From assembly GCA_958299035.1 (NCBI GenBank), contig CATQJL010000001.1:32041554-32105553 (forward strand): DNA of 64,000 nt. The letters are read 5' to 3'. Below the pieces are notes generated by a model that saw nothing but the letters and a program-made list of their open reading frames with translations, made no database searches and was not told the DNA's origin. Numbering within the stretch: the first letter of the stretch is position 1; each line of letters opens with the position of its first letter. Of the stretch, positions 23,221 through 33,678 are shown piece after piece. A program made the position numbers and the translations under genes. The DNA comes from Cylicocyclus nassatus. Lineage: Eukaryota > Nematoda > Chromadorea > Rhabditida > Strongylidae.

Positions 23221-23480
23221 ATCACGGGAGATGATCTCTACTGAGGCCCTCATATGAGGCTTTGTCGGATGAGATGCGGACTGCCCGCTTTTCCGTGGTG
23301 TAAGTATGGAAGGTCACCCTACAGATGAGCTTCAAATGAAGCCCGGCAGGGAGATCAGCTCCCGACCGAGTCATCGGAGATGAGCCGGGCGACGACATAA
23401 GGTATATACTGTGCTAAAAAGGAGAGCACAGAGAAAACCTCCGTAAGTTGCTCCCGAGTAACTTACGAAACATCGCAGCT
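23221..23480 (+). ncRNA. Candidate structured RNA: serial hairpins with three-way junction
   Basis: At 23342-23389 CCCGGC pairs with GCCGGG and encloses two hairpins, GGGAG(ATCAG)CTCCC and CCGA(GTCA)TCGG, with joining bases A, GA and AGATGA. Immediately upstream is GCTTC(AAAT)GAAGC (23329-23342). Downstream come CTGTGCT..AGCACAG (23409-23431) and GTAAGTT..AACTTAC (23443-23466). Upstream, CCTCATATGAGG (about 23247-23258) and CGGGAGATGATCTC also fold locally. The motif GATGAG recurs. No pol III box or polyadenylation signal was identified and transcription is unproven; the folds can be drawn equally on either strand. It could instead be decayed transposon hairpins. Confidence 0.35.
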
Positions 23481-25498
23481 GACGTTCTTTTGCGGTGCAA
23501 ACCTCCCAAAACTGCACAATTTCGAGCGCCTAATTGAGTGAGGATCGATGAACAGCTGATTACGCGACGAGTTTGAAAAAAGTTTCTGCTTTTTTTGCAG
23601 TTGTTGCTTGTTTTTGATAGCGGATCGCTAGATAATAAGAAGGAAATTTACCTTTCTACTCATTTTTCTCCAAGTGTAATTTTTCCTGGTATGAATGCCA
23701 AAATATTGCGTATTTGTTTCATCTCGTTGTTTGTTAGGTGAAATCTCTGATAGCGGCTATCATCGATTTTTTCGACAGCAGTCGTTATCAAAGGTCGTCA
23801 GGCCAAGTAGCAAAATGGCGACGCTAGCCGCACTCGAACCACGGCCTGCCGCTTGAAACGCATTATTCTTATCCATTTGACTACTGATGCACAAATGGCA
23901 GAAACGTTTCCACTTTGAAAACGCGAACATCCAGTAAGTGATCTGCTCCAAATCAATCGCTCCCCTGGCAATGTGCTGAGGCGCGATGAGATCAACTCCG
24001 GCCCGCCTCAAGAGAGATGCCCTGATTTGGGTTTACTACGGGCCTATGCTCCAGACGATCTCAGATCGTCTGGTAGCTGTCTGGAGAGTTTTTAAGTTTT
24101 CAAATCTCTTTACATAATACTTTCGCAAATAATTTTCTATACATACAGTTCAATTTTGGTGTCATATGCTTCTGTGTGCGCTGTAAACAAGCAATTATTT
24201 ATTTAACCTTGCTTTCAAATCGCGCACACTTTCCGCCATGCATGACAGAGCATGTCAATCGTGTGCTAACCTGTCCGAAAAGCTTGTGTTCAACTAAATG
24301 GCGCTCATTCTTGGTGTTTGGTTCCGATTTGTCAAAAACGATATCCCCTTTGCTTTTTGCAAAAAACGAAGTCCAGCCTGCTTCCAAACGATCTGTCTCG
24401 GGCCCTATCCCTGGCCCCTCTCAGCTTGTAAGGGAAAAATCTGACACTCATTCCTTTCATTAAAAGTGTCTGAATGTCCCTAAGTTTAGCAATATCAAAA
24501 TGTTTGCGCAATATTTTGTCAGTTTTCGGCTACCTTCCGACTACATAACAAAACCCACTATTGAGCTTCTGTTGTCACTACCGCACAAACCTGGTTCTGA
24601 TTTGCTTGGAAAGGTGCGCATATCTTTGCCTTTGCTAGAGTAAAGTGCATATCTCCAACCAAATTTCCACCCCCCTCCCCCCTTCCCTCTCTCTCTCGTA
24701 ACTTTCTCTACGCTTCTGTAACATCTCTTTTGTGGCATTCAAACTTTCCCATATTTTTCGTACTTCTAGCATTGGGGACCTCCTTCTTGCTTTCCTTCAG
24801 CTCACTATGATTTATGCCACATTTGATATGCTTTATATACTCAAACTGATGTTTTCCAAAGTCTGAAACCTTGCTAGTGGGAGCTATCGGGCTCCTCCTC
24901 GCTATTGCGATAGAGTTATCTAATGCATAACGAAAACACGGATCAAATAACTTCCCTGTTCATAGCGTTTACCTACCTTTTCTAGCAAGTACACTTTACT
25001 GGTTATTCTTGATCAGCACCAACTAACCAACAGGCACCTCTACTACGAGCACAACTCGGTGCGCCTGCACCTTGCTAGAACATAACGACGGACATGTCTA
25101 CGTCAGCATCTCGCTTACGGAAGGGGGAGGGGTCACATGCATGAGTCCTCTTGCGCTTTACTGTATCGAGATAAGCATTTAGTTAATAAACGCACTTATG
25201 TCACAGCAGGTGTGGCTTATGGCATGATCTTCAAGATATTTTGAAAGCAGTAAATTTACAACAAAGAGATGTCGTTATTATTGGCACAAAAATTTCCCTG
25301 TTTACATAAAATATTGTTGATAAAAAATCGAAAATTTTCGACAATTCAACAAAAGATCTCGAAACTCAAGCTATATTTACATGGGCAATGGAAGTTATCA
25401 TTACCGTTTCAGCGCGCATACAAGGCGTCGAATAGACACCTTACGTGAAAGCAAGTCCCAATTCATCTCACATTGAATGAAGGTCAGAATCTTATGTA
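23481..25498. other. Unannotated stretch
   Basis: It contains a tRNA-like relic (discussed in findings) on the minus strand at about 23825-23905, a perfect 11 bp inverted repeat CCAGACGATCT/AGATCGTCTGG at 24052-24074, and a pyrimidine tract at 24665-24700. No gene is supported. Confidence 0.4.
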
Positions 25499-25786
25499 CA
25501 GGTGGTACAAAAGTCTAGGAGCCAAGTTTCTATCATGCTGCACACTTGCTTGATGAAAGCAGTTATCGTGAAACGTGGAACAAATTTTATCACGACTGCT
25601 TGCGCGCCACGACAGTCGGACTCGCCAAGATTTTGAAGGGCTGCTTTGAAGCCAGAAGAAACAATTTTAAAATTTGAGAGTAACGCTGTTTTTGTAAAGG
25701 TGCGATTCTTGTGCACCATTTTTGTTTCTATGCACTTTCCTTCTGATTTTACCTGTACTAAGCTCCCAGACTTTTGCCGCACACTG
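25499..25786. mobile_element. Tc1-type miniature element, 288 bp
   Basis: The left end CAGGTGGTACAAAAGTCTAG and the right end, the inverse of CAGTGTGCGGCAAAAGTCTG followed by GGAGC, flank the element, with TA on both sides (25497-25498 and 25787-25788). The minus strand is open throughout (99 codons), but the product shows no transposase motif. Confidence 0.75.
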
Positions 25787-26272
25787 TACATGTGTTGTTG
25801 AAAAGCAGGCTATGTTCAAAGATTTTTTGAATTTTCTCTCATGAACAGCAAATACTCTTCACCACGCCGAAACATTTTGACTATACTTAGTTTAGAATAT
25901 ATAGGGTACACGAGCTAGTGACAAAAATTCTACACTCTTCACATTCAAAGCTTGCGTCCATTCAACGATTCAAAGAAATGTTCGAAAACTAATTAATTTA
26001 TGCATAATGCTTTTTGCATGTGTAATAAATGTGATATTACCAAAGTTTCAGATTGAGGTTGCTTCAGTCTTTTTATATCGGCATCAATCGACCTATCCCA
26101 AATTTTTAAAATTAAACTCTGAACAACCATTTGTTAAAACACACCTCCTGAAATTACAGCAGTTGTATGTACGAAAGTCTGATGTAGTAATTATACGCTA
26201 CAACAATTTAAAAGGTGGAAGGATCAGGGCTCAGCAGAGGTGGCACTTTCACACGCTAAATGTCGTTTCTAG

Positions 26273-26395
26273 AGGCAAGGCAAGAGCCGTACAATCGCTG
26301 AAGGGTGTTTTCCAAAATCTGACAAAGAATTAGCAAGCACAACTCGGACTTTCATTAGCCCAAATTTGAGGCTTTATGTCATTTCATCTGTACAG
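26273..26395 (+). CDS. Candidate internal exon, 41 codons
   Basis: Bounded by TGTCGTTTCTAG on the left and CAG|GTAAGT on the right, an excellent donor. The frame reads RQGKSRTIAEGCFPKSD then KELASTTRTFISPNLRLYVI to SSVQ, phase 0 at both ends, without stops. The composition looks coding. Family not recognised. A terminal exon candidate lies 550 bp downstream on the same strand, but its phase requires at least one exon between them. Confidence 0.4.
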
Positions 26396-26945
26396 GTAAG
26401 TTGATGCGTTAGATGTACGGGTAGTGTATAAACCTGTGTGCATACGACTTCAACTTGTCAAAATATGATTAATGCATAAGAAGAAAGACAGTCAGTTTGT
26501 TCACAACGGATAAGCAATACTGAGCCAGATTTGGTCAGTACCTCGGCAACGATGACCGAAAGAAAAGTACAAAATTTTATCAAAAAATTATTCAAATAAA
26601 AAAAGTCGCTGGAGGCTTTTTAGGTTGTTCCCGTGCGAACCAAACAAAGTCATAATTCCCTTTCCTCACAAAATTATTCAAAATTTTCTAAATAAAGCTT
26701 CGCTACGGCCCTTGATGCTGAAGAAACCTTACTTTTTTCCGCCTTTTGCTGTTTTATTAGTGATATCCTTCATCTTCCATTTATTTTATCTATTTTCCGT
26801 TTGCTGCGAGTTAATAGCCGTGCTTGTTTTTTGTAATTTCTTGCAATGCCGAGGCGAAACTTTGTTTTTTATTTTCAAATGCACCCTCGTGCTAAGCCCT
26901 GCAAAATTTTTTGGACAAAAGTTTGACTTTTTTCAGTTTTTCTAG

Positions 26946-27093
26946 GCATTTGGATTTTGTGAGATTTCGGATTCAAACTATGTGTGGTCACACTGTGAAT
27001 GTTCAAACGTTTTCTTGTATAGATTGCTTTGGTCTATCGGAAGATGCTCAAATTAGCATAAGAAATTTACGAAGAAGTGGTTTATGGCAATAA
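26946..27093 (+). CDS. Candidate terminal exon
   Basis: It follows a strong acceptor (TTTTTTCAGTTTTTCTAG) and reads HLDFVRFRIQTMCGHTV, NVQTFSCIDCFGLSEDAQIS, IRNLRRSGLWQ, then TAA. Three cysteines and a basic C-terminus are visible. The first base completes a split codon, so the upstream exon must end in phase 2. Family not recognised. Probably the same gene as the exon at 26273-26395. Confidence 0.4.
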
Positions 27094-27178
27094 GAAATCA
27101 AATATGAAAGAAAGGACAACCTAGTATTAGGCTGTTGAGAAAATTTCGGTTTTTATTTGCCCGCTTTAGCAAAACAAT

Positions 27179-27375
27179 AGGTGTGGTGCAGAAGGCGACA
27201 ATCCCCAATTTTGTGCCTATCAAAAACTCTTCGGTGTCAAAGTGACACGGCGGGGGACTACCGGAGTGGGGGCAGATACATTACTCGATGCTACAAGTAG
27301 AAATCCATGAAAGTTATGGAGACTGATGATACATTGCCTCCATTTACGCCGATTGTCGCCTTCCGTGTGCCCCCC
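27179..27375. mobile_element. Small inverted-repeat element
   Basis: The ends GTGTGGTGCAGAAGGCGACA and the inverse CGATTGTCGCCTTCCGTGTG enclose about 190 bp. No clear target duplication. Confidence 0.5.
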
Positions 27376-27690
27376 AAAACAATCACTCTCAACCCAAGAA
27401 AGGGCAAAGGGTAGTGTTCAATAGAGCGAAGCAGGCTCTACAAGATAATAATTATGATATCTCGCACCAAGTTTAATTCACGGAAAATTGAACTAAAATC
27501 GAAAAATTGGGACCCTTTGTCCAAAACATCTGAAGACCTCCTATTCGCACACGTTTATATATTCGATATCAAACGTTCATATGCGCAGTTCCTAATTTTT
27601 TCTGGACTAGAAACTAAGAATTTTCATGTTTTTATCAAAACAATGCTGAGCCCCTCTCACACTCTCACATAAGTATGTCTATACTATAAG

Positions 27691-29392
27691 CAGAGGTGCG
27701 ATAGTCGGAGCCGAGTCTCCGCCTACCTTCACTTTTGAGCTGGTACGGGGTGACCACCTTCACTTTTGGGTTTGAGAAAATTTTTTCTTCAAAGTTTAAA
27801 AGAAGGAAAATAAGCAAAAGGAACGCAAAAGAAAGTATTGAGAGCATATATCTATGCAGTAAGTCGATCTAGGCAGTAACCCGCCGAGAACCAGAATTTT
27901 GAATAATAAAATAACGATAAATTATGCGAAATTTCCACGTTTATAAATCCTGCGGTTGAAGATGTCAGCAATTGCGACTTCATAAGTATGAAGGGTAGTC
28001 TTGTTCTACCAGACAGTGAAAGAATCAGGTCGATCTGAGCAGTGACCTCCGAGAATGAGGATTTTAAAAAATTAAGCGATTTCAGGTTACTTAGTGACAG
28101 CTGACGTTCAGACTCCTATAAATCTGGAATATGAAGGTGTGCAATGTTGCGACTTCATAGGTTTTGTGGAGTAAGGATTGCTCTACCGGAGTATGCCTTA
28201 GCCGTACCGATCCATCAAGAAGCCGCCGAGATTCAGGCTTTCAAAAAAACAGGTGAAAACCCGCTTTTTGAACTTCAACAGCTCATAACTTCCTAAGAAT
28301 TGCACGAATTATGTTGCGACTTCATAAGTGAGATTCTTCTCATCAAAAGCTTTCAGATGATATAAAAAATGTGGGGGTTTCGCGCCTCTCACGGCACATG
28401 CCCGGGGGTGGAGACTTTTCACCCCAAAGTCTCCACTGGCGGTCTCCGGCCAATACATTAACATGGGCGAGTTGGAGACTTTGGGGTGAAAAGTCTCCAC
28501 CCTGGGTTAGAGCCGCAAAAATCATTAAACCCCCACATATCTTATACCGTCTGAAAGCTCTTGATGAGAAGAATCTTACCTATGAAGTCGCAACATAATT
28601 CATGCAATTCTTAAGAAGTTAGCTGTTTAAGTTCAAAAAGCGGTTTTCCACCTGTTTTTCTGAAAGCCTCTCGGCGATGTTTCAGTGGATCGGTACAGTT
28701 AAAACATATTCTAATAGGGCAAACCTTACTCTACAGAACCTATGAAGTCGCAACATCACACACCTTCAATTCCAGATTTATAGGAGTCTGAACGTCAGCA
28801 GTCACTAAGTAACCTAAAATCGGGTGATTTTTCAAAATTCTCGTTCTCGGCGTCCACTCCTCAAATCAAACTGATTCTTTCACTGTCTGGTAGAACAACA
28901 TTTGCCCTTCAAAACTTATGAAGTCGCAATTGCTGACATCTTCAACCGCAAGATTTATGAAAATGGAAATTTCGCATAATTTATCGTTATCTCAATTTTC
29001 AAAATTATGGTTCTCGGCGGTTATTCCCTGGATCGACCTACTTTGTTTGCAGCACGTTATGACAAAATTTACTTAATAAAATCCGTACAGTCCCGCTATC
29101 TTTCCTTCCAAATACACCACTTACTAAACACGTTTATTTTAAATATATATGCCGCCATATACCTAGAAATATGCTTTCAATAATCTTTTTTGCGTTTGTT
29201 TTGCTTATGTTCCGCGCACTGGCGGCAACGACCTGGAAGGATAGGCTCAGTCGACGTTACCCCCCCCCCCCCCCCCCGTCGACGTTTTTGGGAGGTGAGT
29301 GTCCGGCACTATTACCTTCACTCTTGTCCGGTCAGTGGTAGCTGGAACCACCTTCACTTTTGGGGGGCCCGGCTCCACCCATCGCATTTCTG
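27691..29392. mobile_element. hAT-like non-autonomous element built on a 1.2 kb palindrome
   Basis: The termini are CAGAGGTGCGATAGTCGGAG at the left and the inverse of CAGAAATGCGATGGGTGGAG at the right. Both flanks read ACTATAAG (27683-27690 and 29393-29400), a perfect 8 bp target duplication. CAG-type ends with an 8 bp TSD are the hAT signature. Most of the element is one palindrome (about 27855-29055, centre near 28455). Copies of CACCTTCACTTTTG lie near each end. A C-run of about 16 lies at 29261-29277. No transposase. Confidence 0.9.
27855..29055. repeat. 1.2 kb palindrome of degenerate ~170 bp modules
   Basis: The arms are near 585 bp each. The left arm holds three degenerate modules in direct order, each with a CCGAGA-like segment, a variable part and the constant TTGCGACTTCATAAGT (about 27976, 28151, 28314). 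The right arm repeats them inverted (ACTTATGAAGTCGCAA). The central hairpin uses GGAGACTTTTCACCCCAAAG and its inverse. Confidence 0.9.
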
Positions 29393-29420
29393 ACTATAAG
29401 CCCAGATAAGGTAAACTTTA

Positions 29421-29538
29421 GATTTTCGGCCTGTTCCGGTAGTTTTCGAAAAATACCAAATTTTGCTGCCTTTGCCCAATTTCAGTGGTAAAAATTCGAC
29501 ATTTTTTGAAAACTACAACACGGAATAAGCCGAAAATC
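29421..29538. mobile_element. 118 bp inverted-repeat element, TTA target
   Basis: The ends GATTTTCGGCCTGTTCCGG and the inverse CGGAATAAGCCGAAAATC are flanked by TTA on each side (29418-29420, 29539-29541). A 3 bp TTA duplication fits PIF/Harbinger-type miniature elements. Confidence 0.6.
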
Positions 29539-29539
29539 T

Positions 29540-30390
29540 TATATTCACTTAGGCTTGGACTGCGTATGTGTATATGTGTATGTGTTGTGTATGTGTATGT
29601 GTATGTATACTCAAATAATTGCCGGAGGCAGGCGGCCATGCGAATTATGGACGGGCGGGCAGCGAAAAAATAGTTCGCACATTTCTTGCGGTCCGCTTGC
29701 AGATATTTGGAAGGATTTTGGCAAAATTTTAGACGAATGCTCGGAGAACGATTGCGGTTTTTGTAAACTAGTTGCGGCACAGTGGCCGCATTCTCGCGGA
29801 CTTTCCGGACTTTTCTCTGAAAGTTCGGCCAGCGTTTGCTGAAACAGATTATTTGACGAGCGCTTGCAGAAAATGCAATATTGCTGCCCGTTGGCAGAAC
29901 ATTAGACAGTAAAGGAAGTAACGCTCGCTGAAGTTTTGGCCACGCTCCAAAATTCTGCTGCCTCTTGCAGAAAAGCGCGAGCGGACCGCCTGCCGATTAT
30001 CTGAGTATGTGTATGTGTACGTATGTTCCGAATGGAAAACTTTATTTCTGAACCGATTCGAACCAAACTTTGCACACATGCACTCCGGGGCGGAGCGCAT
30101 GTCGTAGGCTACTTTTCGTCGTTGATCAATATCGATTTTATCAATTTCTTGCAAACTTGAGCTACGGGCTGGGGGTTGGCACATTGGGGTAATCGTGCGT
30201 GCTGAGTACGAATACAATATTAGTTACTTGAATTCTCGGTTACTTCTATTGATTTTATCGATTTTTTTGCAAAGTTCGACTTATGGGGGCTGGGAAGGGA
30301 ATTGGCACAAGGGGGGGGGGGGGAGAGGAAGGTAATTGAGCATGCTGTTTACGATGCAATATTAGTTTTTAGAAATATTTGTTGCCTTAG
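29540..30390 (-). repeat. Family B interspersed repeat, copy 1
   Basis: On the minus strand it ends in a CA/TA-rich microsatellite tail (29569-29611 and 30004-30026) and an AT-rich TATAAGAT-type terminus. It contains ACCGATTCGAACCAAACTTT, GGCTACTTTTCGTCGTTGAT and two ATCGAT units with GGGGTAAT. The layout (tail after a short conserved 3' segment) resembles an RTE-dependent SINE-like element. Family E is inserted in the tail at 29612-30003. Confidence 0.6.
29612..30003. mobile_element. Family E inverted-repeat element, copy 1
   Basis: The ends CAAATAATTGCCGGAGGCAG and the inverse CCGCCTGCCGATTATCTG enclose it. Segments such as GCGGTCCGCTTGCAGA, GTGGCCGCATTCTCGCGG and CAAAATTCTGCTGCC are shared with the copy at 38228-38790. 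It is inserted into a TATGTG microsatellite. Confidence 0.75.
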
Positions 30391-30855
30391 TATTCAGCGT
30401 AGTATTCAGCTCCAATTTGGATTTTCGAAACCGACTAGTGCCGGGCCCTGGTTTAAAGTCGAAATCTAATTTAAAAAGATCTGAATGCCCGAAAAATCGA
30501 GAGAAAATCGTATCTCCATTCAGGAATTTCCTACAGACTTTGTACTGGCTCAAGCTTGCAATCTCTAAATCTAATGCTTACCTGCAAATTGGCCTATTTT
30601 TCCATGGCTGTTTTGCGCTGAAATTGATATTTGTAAAAAACTAACTAAGAACTTGTCTGTAAAAGGCCGAAAATCCATCGTTTTACTTCCGAAGGTTCAT
30701 ACTAAAGAGTAAGCTGTGTGGGAGAAAGCCAGCTCTACTTTGGCAAAAGCATGAAATTTATTTTTATCTCCATTCCTAGCTGTGCAAAAAAATTAACAAA
30801 AAATAAAGACCCTATAGGGTACACGCCTGACCAAAGCAAGAAGTTTGTGGGAGTA

Positions 30856-31861
30856 TTAAGGTTGTGCAAAAATTTCGCTAGTTTTTTCAGTCCATCGGCA
30901 AACATGCTAGAATGAAGATAAACAAATACTTCAAAGTGTATCCGATGCAGAATTTCTTCCCCTTTCCAGATGCTTAACACATTGACGACAGCTTGACACA
31001 CATGGTGTGCCAAGCAATGACTGCCGCGTGGGACCGCTTGACACACCATGTGCGTCAAGGTTCGAATTATGTCAAAATGACTACCATTTTGGGATAAACT
31101 CATTCCATAAGCTCTCTTTTGCACTAAATCTAGGGATGACCTTTACCTACTTTGTCCGCCTTTCAGATCTACTGTAGGTGTACTGTAGATGGTATTATGC
31201 GTAATTATAGTTGAAAACCGTGGGCTGGTCCGTAAAAGGCCTTGGTCCCAGACGGCAGACAACTAAAAATCTGCATGGTCGTCAATGTGTTAACTCACGT
31301 TGTGTTTAGTTGCTAGAGTGACGAGATTTGCTGGAAATTACAACCACTTTCTACCATGTCCAACTTTCGCTAATTTTCAAAATTTCGAGTGAGATTTTCG
31401 GAGGATCCCTAATGACCAGCAGATAGGGCGGTAGTAATAATCTCGAGGTTGGAACTTCAGTGTTTGTAGGTTTTGCAGTGTTTGGTGCAATAACAGGTTA
31501 TGCGACTTTTCCAAAACACAAGACTTTAGAAAATTATTTAGCAAAAATCTGAAAAAGCGGTTGAAAAAAAAAAGAAAAAATTGCATAAGTTAGCAAAAGG
31601 TTGCCCTAAAGGTGTTTATTAGGGCTCATTCAAAAGTCTCATACAAAAATTTTATTAGTGAAAGTTGGACATGGTGAAAACGAATGGTTGCAATTTCCAG
31701 CAAATATTTCATCACTCTCTCAACAAAACACAATGAGATTTTGAAGCTGAAAAGAGGAGGAAACTCTGCATCGGATACATTTTAAAGTGTTTGTTTATCT
31801 CCATTCTAACATGTTTGCCGTTGGATTGAAAAAAACTGTCAAAACATTAGCACCAACCTAA
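30856..31861. mobile_element. Mariner-type palindromic element
   Basis: The ends TTAAGGTTGTGCAAAAATTT and the inverse GCACCAACCTAA are flanked by TA (30854-30855, 31862-31863). The arms (about 30856-31420 and 31600-31861) share ATCGGCAAACATG, AAGATAAACAAATAC, GTATCCGATGCAGA and CCATGTCCAACTTTC. The left arm contains the 312 bp TTAA element; the right arm lacks it. Confidence 0.75.
30978..31289 (+). mobile_element. TTAA-target element (piggyBac-type ends), copy 1
   Basis: It is flanked by TTAA (30974-30977, 31290-31293). The ends are CACATTGACGAC and the inverse GTCGTCAATGTG. The subterminal TTGACACACATGGTGTG is palindromic. A second copy in the opposite orientation is at 33679-33922, with its own TTAA flanks. 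TTAA duplication fits piggyBac (or Kolobok). Non-coding. Confidence 0.85.
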
Positions 31862-32083
31862 TATTATTGAACGAAGATACAATCTTATTTCAACTCTGCA
31901 AGCATTCAGATGCCCTTAATTTTCGGCTTCGAACTCTATGTGGAATAAACTTTGAGCAAATGTTTGATGCTATAATGTAGAGTTTGCTTTGCCTTGTCGA
32001 ATGGTATCACAGAACTTATTTGAGAGGCAAGAAGAATATAAGTTATTGCGGAGAAGTGAAAACGGTAAAAATTATAATACACT
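31862..32083. other. Spacer, no feature
   Basis: Nothing recognised between the mariner palindrome and the family B palindrome. Confidence 0.4.
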
Positions 32084-33136
32084 AGCTGGCTTACCCGGCT
32101 CCGCCGTATCCGGACCAAACTTGGCACACATACACTTCGGGCCCCGGCGGGTGTCATAGTCCACTTTTCGTTATCGATCGATGTCGATTTTACCGATTTT
32201 TATCGATTTTTTTGCAGAATTCACCTACAGGGCTAGGAGTTGGCACAGGGGGGGGGGGGAAGTAAGCATGGGGATTCCGAATACAATATTAGTTTCCAGA
32301 ATTATCGATTACTTTTATTGATTTTATCGATTTTTTGTAAATTTTGACATGCGAGGCTGGAATTTTGCACAGGGGGTGATCGAGCATGCTGATTACGAAC
32401 ACAATATTAGTTTTCAGGATCGTCCACTACTTTTATCGATTTTATCGATTTTTTTGTAAAGTTTGACCTGCGGGGCTGGGAGTTTGCACAGGGGGTAATC
32501 GAGCATGCAGATTACGAATACAATATTAGTTTTCAAGATCGTCCATTACTTTTATCGATTTTATCGATTTTTTGAAAATTCGAGCTAGGGGGCTGGAATT
32601 TGGCACAGAAGTGTAATCGAGCATGCTAATCACCCCCCTTGGGAGTGATCAGCATGCTCGATTACCCCCCTGTGCCAACTCCCAGCCCCCTAGCTCAAAC
32701 TTTGCAAAAAAATCGATAAAATCGATAAAAGTAATCGATAATCCCGAAAACCAATATTGTTTTCGGAATCCCCATGCTCGATTACCCTTCTGTGCGAACT
32801 CCCAGCCCCGTAGCTCAAACTTTGCAAAAAAATCGATAAAATCGATAAAAGTAATTGATAATCCTGAAAACCAATATTGTCGGAATCCCCATGCTCGATT
32901 ACCCCCCTGTGCCAACTCCCAGCCCCGTAGGTGAACTCAGCAAAAAAATCGATAAAATCGATATTGATCGATGACGAAAAGTAGCCTATGACACCCGCCG
33001 GGGCCCGTAGTGTATGTGTGCCAAGTTTGGTCCGGATCGGTTCAGAAATGGAATTTTCTATTCGGAACATACGTACAGACAGACAGACATACAGACAGAC
33101 AGACATACAAACAGACATTCAGCTTTATATATAAGA
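32084..33136. repeat. Family B interspersed repeat, copy 2, head-to-head palindrome
   Basis: It starts ACTAGCTGGCTTACCCGGCT and ends with a CAGA/CATA microsatellite (33073-33116) then TTTATATATAAGATTAA. The left half (32160-32636) holds four ~120 bp units (GCTGGGAGTTTGCACAGGGG, TAATCGAGCATGC, TTTATCGATTTTATCGATT). At about 32640 the orientation flips and the right half (to 32990) holds three units inverted. Both outer flanks carry CCGGACCAAACTTGGCACAC or its inverse. Confidence 0.75.
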
Positions 33137-33678
33137 TTAATCCTTAATTAAGAATAGCATAGTATCACCTAGGCGAAAGCATAAAAATTTTCATCTTCTT
33201 GATTTCTAACTGAGGAACAAATACAGAACATTGTATATAGATAATGTGGAAAGGGTATATGTATATAGATGATGTGCAAAAGGGTATATGAGAGCAAACT
33301 AGAAATTATGAGTATTATTTTTTCCATTTTCCGCAATCAAATCTAATGGTATTTCGAAACCTTTAGAAATAAGAAGTGTATGAGTATGAATTTATCGCGG
33401 TTGAAAGTCAGTGTAAGAGTCTTATGGAACAACCTGATACAAAGGAAGGGACGCGCCTTTGCAAGTTGCTGCTCGCTGCTCAAAATTCATCAAAAGAATT
33501 CTTTGAATTGTTTTATTACCCGATATACAACTTACGTGCAACAGTATGTAGAAAACGTGGTAAAATCGTGATAAATTATTTAAAGCAGTCACCATCATAA
33601 GCACAGCTACGTAGTCACTCTGAGAGTGTAATGAACTAAGCTTCAAAGAACTCTGCTAGTCTTGTGCACTATATTTAA
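33137..33678. other. Mostly featureless; one weak ORF
   Basis: A near-duplicate of TATATAGATAATGTGGAAAG (33234) recurs at about 33263. A 74-codon plus-strand frame (33376-33600) reads TKEGTRLCKLLLAAQNSSKE, with plausible composition but no splice support or family match. Confidence 0.3.

Noticed and set aside
23321..23395. Hammerhead ribozyme
   Set aside because: CAGATGAG plus a hairpin looks like half of the core, but the required GAAA strand and a cleavage triplet in the right position are missing.
24052..24074. Perfect 11 bp inverted repeat as a terminator
   Set aside because: Intrinsic terminators of this kind are bacterial; the surrounding DNA is eukaryotic and there is no adjacent gene.
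26625..26945. 106-codon plus-strand frame with hydrophobic stretches
   Set aside because: It overlaps the predicted intron and its pyrimidine tract before 26946; Phe/Leu richness reflects T-rich intron sequence.
29418..29780. 120-codon minus-strand frame with YTYTYTTHTHIH
   Set aside because: It spans a microsatellite and two mobile elements; no coding signal.
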